Assembly (NCBI RefSeq): GCF_051414035.1
Contig: NZ_JBLKNW010000001.1
Coordinates: 1,426,001 to 1,490,000 of the forward strand
Length of the DNA stretch: 64,000 bases
Reading direction: 5' to 3'
Source of the DNA: Halosimplex amylolyticum
Lineage (GTDB): Archaea; Halobacteriota; Halobacteria; Halobacteriales; Haloarculaceae
The notes below the pieces were generated by a model. That model had not been told where the DNA came from. It saw nothing but the letters and a program-made list of their open reading frames with translations, and did not search any database. Positions 42,087 to 51,449 of this stretch are shown piece by piece. Each line of letters opens with the position of its first letter. Within the stretch, counting starts at the first letter, position 1. Made by a program: the position numbers and the translations under genes.

Positions 42087-42354
42087 CTGGAGGGTCGTTC
42101 GAACCGGCGATCTGTCCGTCCCCGCCGACGCACGATAGCGCGAATGAAGTCGATCATGGCCCCCTGTTCGGGGGACATCGGCATAAGTTTTCGACCTGGC
42201 ACCCTCTGCTCGCCGCCGAGCGCAAGCCGACCGTCTGACGGGGGCTTAAGGGAGATGTCGAGAGACTCCGTATCCATGACCCGACCGACGAGCGAACGAG
42301 CGACGCCGCGTCCGCGCCGCCACCGACCGATACGTCGCCGGAGGGTGAGGACGC

Positions 42355-43026
42355 GTGCCTGAGGAGACCGCAGGCCGGATCACGCTCGTCTGTGAATCGG
42401 CCTTCGCGACCGATGCACGCGGCCAACTCGCCCGCTGTGTGGACGGAGACGACCGCACGAGCGTCCTCGCGATCCTCTATCGCGGTGACGTCGAGCGGTG
42501 GACGGCGGCGCTGCGTGACCGTCGCGAGCAGCTCTCCTCCGCCGCGATAGTCGGAGTCGGCCCTGTGGCCGAGAACTGCGGAGCGGTAGATTCCGGCGGC
42601 CTCCGGGTGGTCTCGGACCCGACTGACCTCACGGGCGTCGGCATCGCTGTCACCGAGTGGCTCCAGGCGCAGCGGCCGGGGGAGCGACCGGTCGTCTGCC
42701 TCGACTCGCTGTCGACGGTGCTGCAGTACGCCGACCCGGAGCGGACCTTCCGATTCCTCCACGCGCTCACGTCGCAGTTCCGTTCCGCGGGCGCGAGGGC
42801 GTTCATCTCGGTCGATCCCGGGGCGCACGACGAGTCGACGCTCGCGACGCTCCGGACGCTGGTCGACGACGAACTGCGGGAGACGACCGACCGGATCGGT
42901 CCCGCTTCCGAGGGGCCGAGTGCCCCTGCCCGGGCGCATCGGTCCGACGGATCGGAGGGGCACACGGTGGTCACCGACGGCGGCAACCCCGAGACCGCGC
43001 GTCGCGCGGCGAGCGACCGCGAGTGA
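42355..43026 (+). CDS. RecA-fold regulatory protein (DUF7504-like)
   Basis: A 223-residue haloarchaeal protein with GTG start at 42355. The sequence ITLVCESAFATDARGQLARCVDGDDRTSVLAILYRGDVERW and RPVVCLDSLSTVLQYADPERTFRFLHALTSQFRSAGARAFISVDPGAHDESTLATLRTLVDDEL resembles the C-terminal RecA-like half of haloarchaeal DUF7504 proteins. No clear P-loop is visible. A basic tail (SEGPSAPARAHRSDGSEG) may be disordered. Followed closely by DUF1918. Confidence 0.6.
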   Translation: MPEETAGRITLVCESAFATDARGQLARCVDGDDRTSVLAILYRGDVERWTAALRDRREQLSSAAIVGVGPVAENCGAVDSGGLRVVSDPTDLTGVGIAVTEWLQAQRPGERPVVCLDSLSTVLQYADPERTFRFLHALTSQFRSAGARAFISVDPGAHDESTLATLRTLVDDELRETTDRIGPASEGPSAPARAHRSDGSEGHTVVTDGGNPETARRAASDRE

Positions 43027-43070
43027 GTCGGATCAGTCCCTTTTTGTTCGGGCATCGAGTACCGCCGCCC

Positions 43071-43253
43071 ATGGCATTCGAAGAGGACGACAGCGTCATC
43101 CTCCGCGACGAGCACAGCGAGTACGACGGCGAAGAAGGCACGATCACGCAGGTCGTCGAGACGATGTTCGGCGACGAGAACTACACGGTCTCCTTCGAGG
43201 ACGGCCAGGAAGCTGGCGTCTCCGAGGACCAGCTCGAAGCCGCCGAGGAGTAG
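43071..43253 (+). CDS. DUF1918 family protein
   Basis: A 60-residue small beta-barrel protein (MAFEEDDSVILRDEHSEYDGEEGTITQVVETMFGDENYTVSFEDGQEAGVSEDQLEAAEE region). The pattern D-x-V-x-L-R-D...G-x-x-G-x-I matches DUF1918. Family function is unknown; an SH3-like fold is expected. ATG at 43071; the stretch TTTTTGTT at about 43041 is a likely promoter element. It leads into the RNA-processing cluster. Confidence 0.8.
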   Translation: MAFEEDDSVILRDEHSEYDGEEGTITQVVETMFGDENYTVSFEDGQEAGVSEDQLEAAEE

Positions 43254-43264
43254 CGACTGCCCCG

Positions 43265-43690
43265 ATGTCGTCCGTCCCGCTCCACTACGTCGATCTGCGC
43301 GCGTTCTGCTACGCCACCGAGGACGAGGAGCGCGTCGAGCGCGCGCTGCGGACCTACCTGCCCGAGGACTTCGCGGTCGAACGGGCCGTCTCCGAAGGTC
43401 ACCACGGCGACCGCATCGTCGTCCTCTCGGCGCGCGTCGAGCGCGCCGACGGGATCCGGCACGTTCTAGACCGCCTGGGCGAACTCGACGACGTCGACGC
43501 CGTCGTCGACGAACTCGACGAGCGGGTCGACGACAACTGCGCGTTCTACCTGACGCTGGACAAGCAGGCGGCCTTCTCCGGCGAGGTGCGGCGCGGCGAC
43601 GGGATCACCTTCCGCACCAAGGTCGAGGCGTACCCGGCGAAGAAACCGAAGGCCGTCGAGAACGCCCGCGAGGTCTTCGAGGCGCTCTGA
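43265..43690 (+). CDS. RNA-binding protein of the exosome-associated COG1325 family
   Basis: A 141-residue protein. HYVDLRAFCYATEDEERVERALRTYLPEDFAVERAVSEGHHGDRIVVLSARVERADGIRHVLDRLGEL is the COG1325 pattern (RNA-binding domain with two alpha/beta halves). In archaea this gene commonly begins the Rnp3 cluster. ATG at 43265; the rnp3 gene begins 28 nt after its stop. It is assumed to act with the exosome or RNase P, an inference from genomic association. Confidence 0.82.
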   Translation: MSSVPLHYVDLRAFCYATEDEERVERALRTYLPEDFAVERAVSEGHHGDRIVVLSARVERADGIRHVLDRLGELDDVDAVVDELDERVDDNCAFYLTLDKQAAFSGEVRRGDGITFRTKVEAYPAKKPKAVENAREVFEAL

Positions 43691-43717
43691 CGGCCGTGAT
43701 CACCACTTCTCCGAGCG

Positions 43718-44425
43718 ATGTTTGAAGCCGTTCACGCCGACCCCGACGGCGAAGCGTCCGTCGAGCGATACGCGGAGACCGCCGCCGAGTACGGGTTCGA
43801 CGGGGTCGTCGTCCGCAACCACGGCGACGCGCTCGCCGAGTTCGACGCCGCGGCGCTCTCCGAGAAACACGGTATCGACGTGGTCGAGGGCGTGGAGGTG
43901 CGGGCGGAAGACCCCTCGCGGGCGAGCGGGTTCGTCGGCAACCACCGCGAGACCAAAGCGATCGTCGCGGTCCACGGCGGGACGCCGGCGATCAACCGCT
44001 TCGCCGTCGAGCAGCCGGCGGTCGACGTGCTCGCCCACCCCATGGTCGGCGACGGCGACGTCAACCACGTCCTCGCCAAAGCCGCCGCGGAGAACGGCGT
44101 CCGCCTCGAATTCTCCTTCCGGCGGGTGCTCCGCGCCGACGGCGGACAGCGCGTCCGCGCGATCCGCGGGCTCCGGAAGCTCCGCGAACTGGTCGAGACG
44201 TTCGACGTGCCCTACGTCGTCAGTGCCGACCCGCGGAGCGACCTGCACCTGCGGGCGCCCCGCGAACTGGTCGCCGTCGGCGAAGTCGTCGGATTCGACG
44301 CCGAACAGGTCGAGACCGGCCTCACCGAGTGGGGCCGGCTGGTCGAACGCAACCGGCGCCTCCAGAGCGACGCGTTCGTCGAACCGGGCGTCTACCGCGG
44401 ACCCGTCGACGACGCCGACCGGTAG
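43718..44425 (+). CDS. rnp3: RNase P protein component 3 (Rpp30)
   Basis: Protein subunit of RNase P, needed for tRNA 5'-end maturation. The 235-residue TIM-barrel has MFEAVHADPDGEASVERYAETAAEYGFDGVVVRNH, HGGTPAINRFAVEQPAVDVLAHPM and LEFSFRRVLRADGGQRVRAIRGLRKLRELV, all standard for Rpp30. A C-terminal acidic tail is short. It lies between the COG1325 gene and a SAM methyltransferase gene. rnp2 follows two genes later, as in other haloarchaea. Confidence 0.95.
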   Translation: MFEAVHADPDGEASVERYAETAAEYGFDGVVVRNHGDALAEFDAAALSEKHGIDVVEGVEVRAEDPSRASGFVGNHRETKAIVAVHGGTPAINRFAVEQPAVDVLAHPMVGDGDVNHVLAKAAAENGVRLEFSFRRVLRADGGQRVRAIRGLRKLRELVETFDVPYVVSADPRSDLHLRAPRELVAVGEVVGFDAEQVETGLTEWGRLVERNRRLQSDAFVEPGVYRGPVDDADR

Positions 44426-44464
44426 AGCGGGGCGTTCTTTGTCCTCCGGGTCGGATCGCTCCCT

Positions 44465-45148
44465 ATGAAGCAGCCGCTCGAAGACCACGCCGCCCGCTTC
44501 GACGAGAAGGCGGGCGAGTACGACGAGTCGAAGAGCGAGGAGTACCGCGCCTGCGCGTCGCTCGTCGTCGACCACGCCGCGCCCGGACCCGAAAACACCG
44601 TCCTCGACCTGGGGACCGGGACCGGCGCCATCGCACTCCCGCTGGCCGAGGACGCCGCACGGGTGATCGGTCGCGACATCAGCGAGGGCATGCTCGAACA
44701 GGCCCGCGAGAAAGCCGCCGAGCGAGGCCTCGAGACCGTCGAGTTCGGCGAGGGTCGGTTCCGCGAGCCGGCGGTCCCCGAAGACGCCGACGTCGACGTG
44801 GTGACGACCAACTTCGCGATGCATCACCTCTCGGACGCGGAGAAACGCGAGGCCGTCGACGTGATCGCGGCGCTCGAACCGGCGCGTATCGTCCTCGGCG
44901 ACGTGATGTTCTTCGGCGAGCCCGACCCCGAGGAACCGTTCTACAGCCCCGAGGTGGACGACCCGGCGACGGTCGGCGTGCTCGCCGACGCGTTCACCGA
45001 CGCCGGCTACGCCCTGACGGCGGTCGAGATGGTCCACGAGCAGGTCGGCGTGCTCGTCGCGGAGCGAGCGGGCGGCGCTCGCGACGCCGCCGGCGACGCA
45101 GACGCGTCGCAGGTGCCCACGGGCCAAAACGGAGCGGACGAGCCGTGA
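44465..45148 (+). CDS. Class I SAM-dependent methyltransferase
   Basis: A 227-residue methyltransferase: VLDLGTGTGAIALPLAEDAARVIGRDISEGMLEQAREKA (motif I and acidic loop), VDVVTTNFAMHHLSDAEKREAVDVI (motif IV). Substrate unknown. Between rnp3 and rnp2 in the cluster, with rnp2 starting on its stop codon (GTGA overlap). The association is conserved in haloarchaea, so a role in tRNA or translation-related methylation is possible but unproven. Confidence 0.85.
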   Translation: MKQPLEDHAARFDEKAGEYDESKSEEYRACASLVVDHAAPGPENTVLDLGTGTGAIALPLAEDAARVIGRDISEGMLEQAREKAAERGLETVEFGEGRFREPAVPEDADVDVVTTNFAMHHLSDAEKREAVDVIAALEPARIVLGDVMFFGEPDPEEPFYSPEVDDPATVGVLADAFTDAGYALTAVEMVHEQVGVLVAERAGGARDAAGDADASQVPTGQNGADEP

Positions 45149-45504
45149 AGCACCTGCCGAAGCACCTCCAGCCGCGCTGGCGCTACCTCGCGGTCGAACT
45201 CCGGGGGCCACCGGGCGCGGAGTTCGGTCGCAGCACCTTCCAGCGCGAGGTGTGGTTCGCCGCGCAGAACCTGGTCGGCGACGCCGGGAGCGCGGAGGCC
45301 GACCTCTCGGTGCTCCGCTTCGAGTTCACCGACGGAAGCGGCCACGCGGTCGTCCGCGTGCGCCGGGGTGAGGTGAGCCGCGGACGGGCGGTGCTGGCCT
45401 GTATCGCCGATGTCGACGGCGCGGACCTCGGCCTCCGCGTCCGGGGGACCAGCGGGACCGTCCGCGCCTGCGTCGCGGACCACCTCGGCGGCCTCGCGGG
45501 CTGA
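45145..45504 (+). CDS. rnp2: RNase P protein component 2 (Pop5/Rpp14)
   Basis: A 119-residue RNase P protein. KHLPKHLQPRWRYLAVELRGP at the N-terminus, the FQREVWFAAQNLVGDAGSAEADLSVLRFEF core and HAVVRVRRGEVSRGRAVLACI match Pop5. GTG start at 45145 overlaps the methyltransferase stop. Normally psmA follows in archaea; here an oppositely oriented sugar transporter cassette of about 3.9 kb separates them. Confidence 0.93.
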   Translation: MKHLPKHLQPRWRYLAVELRGPPGAEFGRSTFQREVWFAAQNLVGDAGSAEADLSVLRFEFTDGSGHAVVRVRRGEVSRGRAVLACIADVDGADLGLRVRGTSGTVRACVADHLGGLAG

Positions 45505-45546
45505 CTGCGTGGGGCGACCCCCGGGAGCGCCACCGGGAGGTCCCGA

Positions 45547-45876
45547 TCACGGACTGAACGACCAGACTCGCTCCATGAACGGGATCCCCTCGTCCGGGTC
45601 GGCGTCGGGATCGACCCCCGACCGTTTGAACTGGCCGGTGTAGGCCTCCCACTCGGCGACCGCCTCGTCGCCGTCGACGGCGTCGAGGTACGCGTCCAGA
45701 TCCTCGCACTCCAGGATACAGACCGCCAGGTCTTCGCGAACGTAGAGTTCGAAGTCCGTCACGCCACCGCGCTCCATCGCGTCCGTCACGCCCTCCGGGA
45801 CGTCGTCGTGGGCGTCGACGTAGGCCGCTCGTTCGTCCGGGTCCAGCCGTTGCACGTACACTGCTCGTTCGGTCAT
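45547..45876 (-). CDS. rhaM: L-rhamnose mutarotase
   Basis: Interconverts alpha and beta anomers of L-rhamnose. The 109-residue dimeric ferredoxin-like protein matches RhaM in RAVYVQRLDPDERAAYVDAHDDVPEGVTDAMERGGVTDFELYVREDLAVCILECEDLDAYLDAV and the C-terminal PFMERVWSF. It follows the ABC ATPase gene on the same strand with a 78-nt gap. This supports rhamnose or a related deoxy-sugar as the transporter substrate. Confidence 0.88.
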   Translation of the reverse strand: MTERAVYVQRLDPDERAAYVDAHDDVPEGVTDAMERGGVTDFELYVREDLAVCILECEDLDAYLDAVDGDEAVAEWEAYTGQFKRSGVDPDADPDEGIPFMERVWSFSP

Positions 45877-45954
45877 GTCGGTGTGATGGCGAGGGAACCG
45901 GATGAGCGTTTGGGCGGTCGCGCTGGAGCACTGGCCAGAGCGAGTGCCCGGGTC

Positions 45955-46785
45955 TCAGTCGTCGAGTTCGGCCCCCTCCCTCGTCCCGGTAGTCATCAGC
46001 TCCGTGATCTCGACGATGTCGGTCTCTTCCGGGTCGAGCGTCGCCACCAGCCGCCCCTGGTAGAGCACGCCGATGCGGTCGGCGAGTTCGAGGACAGACT
46101 CGATGCTGTGACTGACGATGACGATGGTCATCCCCTGGTCGCGGAGCCTCCGGATGGTCTCGTGGACCAGGCGGGTGGCGTCGATAGAGAGGGCGCTGGT
46201 CGGTTCGTCGAGGACGATCACCTCGGGGTCGAAGGCGAGCGAGCGGCCGACGGCGACGAGCTGGCGCTGGCCGCCGGAGAAGAACTCGACCTCGGTCCGG
46301 ACGTCGACGTCACGGCCGAGCGCGTCGTGCATGATCTCCTCGGCGCGCCGGTAGGTCTCGTCCCAGTCGATCACCGAGAGCGGGCCGTAGCGCTTGGTCG
46401 GGAACGACCCCATGAAGATGTTCGACGCGATGTCGAGGTCGTTCATCAGCGCCAGGTCCTGGTAGACGGTCTCGATGCCGGCTTTGCGGGCGTCGCTGTG
46501 GTTGGAGAAGTTTATCGGCCGCCCGTCGAGGTACACCTGGCCGGAACTCGGCTCGTGGACGCCGCTGACGATGTTCATCAGCGTCGACTTCCCCGCCCCG
46601 TTGTCGCCGATGAGGGCGTAGATCTCGTTGTCCCGGACGTCGATGCTCACGTCGTCGAGCGCGAGGATCCGACCGAACCGCTTGCTCACGTTCTCGATGC
46701 GGATCTTCGGTGTTCCAGAGGCGTCGGGGGCGGCCGACGATCCCGTCGGATCGTCGGCCGCCGCGTCGGTGTCGTCGGCGCTCAT
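45955..46785 (-). CDS. Sugar ABC transporter ATP-binding protein (CUT2/ribose-type, single domain)
   Basis: A 276-residue ATPase. Walker A GDNGAGKST, signature FSGGQRQ, Walker B VIVLDEPTSAL and a His-switch in IVIVSHSI are intact. Unlike RbsA/RhaT ATPases of bacteria, which contain two fused cassettes, this is a single-domain FrcA-like subunit, so it must dimerise. An acidic N-terminus of about 25 residues precedes. Stop overlaps nothing downstream; its ATG overlaps the permease stop (ATGA). Confidence 0.9.
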   Translation of the reverse strand: MSADDTDAAADDPTGSSAAPDASGTPKIRIENVSKRFGRILALDDVSIDVRDNEIYALIGDNGAGKSTLMNIVSGVHEPSSGQVYLDGRPINFSNHSDARKAGIETVYQDLALMNDLDIASNIFMGSFPTKRYGPLSVIDWDETYRRAEEIMHDALGRDVDVRTEVEFFSGGQRQLVAVGRSLAFDPEVIVLDEPTSALSIDATRLVHETIRRLRDQGMTIVIVSHSIESVLELADRIGVLYQGRLVATLDPEETDIVEITELMTTGTREGAELDD

Positions 46786-47798
46786 GCGGCCTCACCCGAG
46801 ATGATGCGCTCTCTGAGTTGCGACTGCGTGCTGTACAGCAGGATCGCGACGAGCAGGACGATTCCGTTGATCATCTGTATCTGTGTCGCACCGACGGCGG
46901 CGCTGTTGTCCAGCGCCGACTGGATCACCTCGATGAGCACGACGCCCCCGAGGGCACCGGTGATCTTGCCGCGACCGCCGAACAGGCTGATCCCGCCGAT
47001 GACGGCGCCGGCGAACGCCTGGAAGACCAGCCCCTCGCCGATGAGCGGCGGGACGACCCCGACGAACCCGGTGAGCATGATCCCGGCGACCGCCGAGAGC
47101 AGCCCGCTGACGGTGTAGACGGTGATGATCAGGCGGTCGCCGTCGATTCCGACCTCGCGCGCTGCGGTCTCGTCGCTCCCGACCGCGTAGACGGCCTGTC
47201 CGAACTGCGTGAATCGGAGGACGAGCCCGAGGACGAGGAAGGCGAGCAACATCACGGCGATGGCGAAGTTCGGCGTCCCGCCGGGGAACAGGTACAGCTG
47301 CGGTAGCCCGGTCACGGGCTGGGTCTGCATCGCCGTCTTGGCCCCCTCGAAGATGATGAGGACGGCCAGCGTCTGCAGGAAGGGGTTGAGACCGACCTTG
47401 GCGATCATGACGCCGTTGAACACGCCGATGGCCGACCCGACGAGCAGGATCAGCGCGAAGCCGATCCATGGGTTCGCGGTCAGGCCCCAGCAGCTCGGGC
47501 ACGTCCCGAGGACCATCCCCGTGAACATGGCCGAGAACCCCGCGATGGAGCCGATGGAGAGGTCGAAGTGCCCCGAGAGCAGACAGAGGCTCTCGGCGAG
47601 CACCAGCAGCCCCAGGGGAACGGCCGACCACAGCAACAACTGGATCGACCTGACGTTTCTGAACGTCTGGGGCACCAGCGCCAGCACGAAGACGATCACG
47701 ACGAACAGGATCGGCCAGATCATGTTGTCGAGGAGCGTCAGCAGTAGGTCGTCGCTATCGCCGAACGTCCGCGCGATGAATCCGTCTTGCGTAGCCAT
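46782..47798 (-). CDS. Sugar ABC transporter permease (RbsC/FrcC type)
   Basis: A 338-residue inner-membrane permease with about 8-10 hydrophobic helices. Family motifs include HFDLSIGSIAGFSAMFTGM and NPFLQTLAVLIIFEGAK and the EAA-like region AVIGGISLFGGRGKITGALGGVVLIEVIQSAL. It is one gene downstream of the binding protein and translationally coupled to the ATPase gene. Confidence 0.92.
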   Translation of the reverse strand: MATQDGFIARTFGDSDDLLLTLLDNMIWPILFVVIVFVLALVPQTFRNVRSIQLLLWSAVPLGLLVLAESLCLLSGHFDLSIGSIAGFSAMFTGMVLGTCPSCWGLTANPWIGFALILLVGSAIGVFNGVMIAKVGLNPFLQTLAVLIIFEGAKTAMQTQPVTGLPQLYLFPGGTPNFAIAVMLLAFLVLGLVLRFTQFGQAVYAVGSDETAAREVGIDGDRLIITVYTVSGLLSAVAGIMLTGFVGVVPPLIGEGLVFQAFAGAVIGGISLFGGRGKITGALGGVVLIEVIQSALDNSAAVGATQIQMINGIVLLVAILLYSTQSQLRERIISGEAA

Positions 47799-47820
47799 GT
47801 GAGAGTAGTCGGAGCGGGGG

Positions 47821-48963
47821 TCAGTTACCCCAGACGTTGCCCCAGAGGAACGGCTGGTCGTAGTTGTCCTGATCGATGACGATGCTGTTGGTGCGGAACC
47901 AGGGGTGGTCGTTCTGCTCGCGCATCTCGCCCGGATCCCAGATGGGTTCGGACCACAGCTCTACCCCCTTGTGCTGGCCCGACTCGATAGTGAGGTCGTC
48001 CGCCATGACGGTGTCGCCCACGTCGGGGATGACGCTCTGGTCGTTGCCCGCCTCGACGTACTCCCGCATGTAGTGCATCGCGATGGGGTTGTAGAAGTAG
48101 TTGGGCTGGTCGACCGCGGCGTCTATCATCCCCTCGCCGACGAGGGGGTTCACCTCGGGGCTCCCGTCCATCTGCGTGAGGACGATGTGGCCCTCTTCGC
48201 CCTTCGGGACCGCCATGTCGAGGTTCCGGAGCGCCTGGACGACGCCCAGCCCCATCGAGAGGTTGCCCGAGTAGATGCCGTCGACCGCCTCGTTGTTGTT
48301 GAGCCACTGCTGGGTCGTCGACTGGGCCACGTCTCGGGCGTACTCGCCGTTGAGCGTCTCGGCCACTTCCACGTCGTCGCGTTCGTCCATCACGTCCAGA
48401 AAGCCCTGCGAGCGCTGGTTCGCGGACTGGTTGCCCTGAACGCCGCGGACGTTCAGCACGCGATAGCTGTCCTGGTCGGGCTTCTGTTCCTCCAGCGCCG
48501 AGAGCATCTCCTCGGCGGAACTCGCACCGCCGTCGTAGTTGCTGAAGCCGACGTACAGCGGGATCTCGCCGCTCGACGTGTCGGCGTTCGTCGCGAACAC
48601 CGGCGTCCCGCCTTCGATGGCCTGGTTTATCGCCCCCTCGGCGGCGCCCGTCGACCAGACGCCGACGAGGATGGCGTCGTGGTCGCCGTTGGCGAAGTCG
48701 CGGATGTCGCTGACCTGCTTCTGCGCGCTCTGCTGGTTCGGTCTGACTTCGAGTTCGATGCCCTGGTCTTCGGCCCAGAACTCCGCCGCCTCGATGTAGG
48801 CGGTGATCCACGACCCTCCGCGCACGTACGCAGTCATCCCGATCTTCTCGAGCGTGTCGTCACCTCCTCCGCCGACGAGTCCGCCGGAGCACCCCGCGAC
48901 GGTTACCGCGAGTCCTGTCGTCCCGATCCCTTTGAGAAACGAACGGCGGTCGTAGTTTGCCAT
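47821..48963 (-). CDS. Sugar-binding lipoprotein, Tat-exported
   Basis: A 380-residue periplasmic-binding-protein-like lipoprotein. The N-terminus MANYDRRSFLKGIGTTGLAVTVAGCSGG is a Tat signal (RRSFLK) with lipobox AGC. The two-lobed PBP domain follows (LEKIGMTAYVRGGSWITAYIEAAEFWAEDQGIELEVRPNQQSAQKQVSDIRDFAN, then DIASNAT-like region). This is the substrate receptor for the CUT2 transporter; specificity is not identifiable. The real start is at 48963; a longer frame towards 51057 is a shadow over psmA. Confidence 0.92.
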   Translation of the reverse strand: MANYDRRSFLKGIGTTGLAVTVAGCSGGLVGGGGDDTLEKIGMTAYVRGGSWITAYIEAAEFWAEDQGIELEVRPNQQSAQKQVSDIRDFANGDHDAILVGVWSTGAAEGAINQAIEGGTPVFATNADTSSGEIPLYVGFSNYDGGASSAEEMLSALEEQKPDQDSYRVLNVRGVQGNQSANQRSQGFLDVMDERDDVEVAETLNGEYARDVAQSTTQQWLNNNEAVDGIYSGNLSMGLGVVQALRNLDMAVPKGEEGHIVLTQMDGSPEVNPLVGEGMIDAAVDQPNYFYNPIAMHYMREYVEAGNDQSVIPDVGDTVMADDLTIESGQHKGVELWSEPIWDPGEMREQNDHPWFRTNSIVIDQDNYDQPFLWGNVWGN

Positions 48964-48990
48964 ACGATAGCACACACCGGATGGAAACTT

Positions 48991-48998
48991 CATAAATT
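48991..48998 (-). promoter_or_regulatory. TATA-like box of the sugar transporter operon
   Basis: On the minus strand AATTTATG sits about 28-35 nt upstream of the ATG at 48963. An alternative, CTATACA, lies a few bases further upstream. Confidence 0.45.
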
Positions 48999-49275
48999 TT
49001 TGTATAGGATAAGATCGCGTCGAATCACCGGTCTCTCCCGCGCGAAACGGGGTACGAGCCGGATCGAGGGGGACCCGTGCGGCCTGTCTCGACAGATGAG
49101 TGAGAAATCGGGCCGACGGCGAACACGACCGATACCAGGGACGACGAGACAGGCGAAGGGACGGGCGAGCGGGTGAACCGACGACGACCCGACACCGACT
49201 GCCGATGGGACCGACGACGTGACGGTGTACGACCCAGCGGAGGGGGACGGCGACTGCGGGACCACGACAAGAAAA

Positions 49276-49283
49276 GTATATAG
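49276..49283 (+). promoter_or_regulatory. TATA-like box of psmA
   Basis: GTATATAG lies 137-144 nt before the ATG, implying an unusually long leader if used. A CTATAAATA at 49412-49420 overlaps the start and is too close to serve psmA. Confidence 0.4.
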
Positions 49284-49419
49284 GACGCCGACCGGAACCA
49301 ACGCACCAGAGAAACGTCGTCACCGAGGGGACCGAGCGGCGAGGCGCCCTCCGTGCGACTGGCGTCGACGTGCCGGCCGGTCGGGACGTCTTCGGGGCGA
49401 CCGAACTCGATCTATAAAT

Positions 49420-50196
<777 letters not shown>

Positions 50197-50253
50197 GGGA
50201 CCGGTCGCCGGCGCTCGCCTGCCGGCGGCGGCCGCATCGCCGACGCCACACAC

Positions 50254-50262
50254 CTTTTTACC
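50254..50262 (+). promoter_or_regulatory. TATA-like box of the SBDS gene
   Basis: CTTTTTACC lies 22-30 nt upstream of the ATG at 50284. Confidence 0.45.
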
Positions 50263-50283
50263 CGCCCGGTGTAACCACAGGGT

Positions 50284-51009
50284 ATGATATCGCTCGACGA
50301 GGCAGTGACGGCGCGCCTCGAGTCCCACGGGGAACGGTTCGAGGTGCTCGTCGACCCCGACGCCGCGCTCGCGATGAAGCGCGGCGAGTTCGAGGGGGAA
50401 CTGGAGGACGTGATCGCCGCCGAAGACGTCTTCGAGAACGCTTCCCGGGGTGACCGCCCGCCCGAGAACGCGCTCGAAGAGGTGTTCGGGACCACGGACC
50501 CGCTGGAAATCATCCCCGAGGTCGTCGAACGCGGGGAGATCCAGATCACGGCCGAACAGCGCAAGGAGATGCAAGAGCGCAAGCACAGGGACCTCGTCAA
50601 TCGGATCACGCGCAACGCGGTCAACCCGCAGATGGACGACGCGCCCCACCCGCCCGACCGCATCGAGACCGCGCTCGAAGAGGCCGACTTCAAGATCGAC
50701 CCGATGGAACCGGTCGAGCGGCAGGTCGACGACGCCCTCGACGCGCTCCGGCCGGTGATCCCCATCCGCTTCGACACGGTGAAAGTCGCCGCGCAGCTTC
50801 CCCCGGACTACGCCGGCAGCGGCCAGGCCCAGATCCGGGAGTTTGGCGACCTCGAACGCGAGGAATGGCAACCCGACGGGTCGTGGGTGGGCGTCGTCGA
50901 GTTCCCCGCCGGGATGCAAAACGACTTCTACGAACTGGTCAACGAGGTCTCCAGCGGCGAGGCCGAGACACGGATCCTCAAAGAGGAAGACGACATCGAC
51001 ACCCGGTAG
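50284..51009 (+). CDS. SBDS-family ribosome assembly factor (Sdo1)
   Basis: Archaeal Sdo1/SBDS protein of 241 residues that helps 60S-type subunit maturation. Three domains: the N-terminal FYSH domain (SLDEAVTARLESHGERFEVLVDPDAAL, with DVIAAEDVFENASRGDRP), a helical middle (EQRKEMQERKHRDLVNRITRNAVNP) and a C-terminal ferredoxin-like domain. Adjacent to psmA as in other archaea. ATG at 50284. Confidence 0.94.
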   Translation: MISLDEAVTARLESHGERFEVLVDPDAALAMKRGEFEGELEDVIAAEDVFENASRGDRPPENALEEVFGTTDPLEIIPEVVERGEIQITAEQRKEMQERKHRDLVNRITRNAVNPQMDDAPHPPDRIETALEEADFKIDPMEPVERQVDDALDALRPVIPIRFDTVKVAAQLPPDYAGSGQAQIREFGDLEREEWQPDGSWVGVVEFPAGMQNDFYELVNEVSSGEAETRILKEEDDIDTR

Positions 51010-51119
51010 GCCGCCATTGGCTCGCGCGGCGGTGACCGTTCGTCGGTGGTTACCCACCTCCGTCCTGCGATTCGCAATTTTTCGGAACCGACAGCCACGG
51101 ACGTGAACGTTCCGGTGTT

Positions 51120-51127
51120 GATATATG
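51120..51127 (+). promoter_or_regulatory. TATA-like box of the small zinc-finger gene
   Basis: GATATATG lies 23-30 nt before the ATG at 51150. Confidence 0.5.
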
Positions 51128-51149
51128 GGGCGATCACGAATCTCAGAAT

Positions 51150-51389
51150 ATGACCCACATTTGCCGGAACTGCAAACGTACGTTCAGTACGGAGCTGGAG
51201 CTCGAACTCCACCTGGATACGTGCACACAGGGCGACCTGTTCTGCGACGAGTGCGGCGAGCGATTCGCGGAGCGAACGGCCACCGAGGACGGCTGGCACT
51301 ATCGCTGCCCCAACGACGACTGCGACGGCGAGGGGATGGGCGAGGACATCCATAAAGTAAGCAACGTCCGACTCGAGAAGTCCGTCTGA
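51150..51389 (+). CDS. Small zinc-finger protein (C2H2-like plus zinc ribbon)
   Basis: A 79-residue protein: a C2H2-like finger CRNCKRTFSTELELELHLDTC, and a second set CDECGERF with HYRCPNDDC. Three CxxC or CxxxC pairs plus His make one or two zinc sites. TATA-like GATATATG just upstream supports expression. A nucleic-acid-binding role is likely. It follows the SBDS gene by 140 nt. Confidence 0.75.
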   Translation: MTHICRNCKRTFSTELELELHLDTCTQGDLFCDECGERFAERTATEDGWHYRCPNDDCDGEGMGEDIHKVSNVRLEKSV

Positions 51390-51449
51390 ATCGGCCGAAC
51401 CGACTACCGCAGGACCGCTACTTCCTTCTCACTGCCCGCTTCGGATTCC

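Larger units (their letters stand above)
48964..49419. other. Divergent promoter region between transporter operon and psmA
   Basis: 456 nt. On the minus side an AT-rich patch CATAAATTTTTGTATAGG (48991-49008) contains the ABC operon promoter; on the plus side GTATATAG at 49276-49283 is the best psmA TATA candidate. Between about 49020 and 49260 nothing is supportable. Confidence 0.5.
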
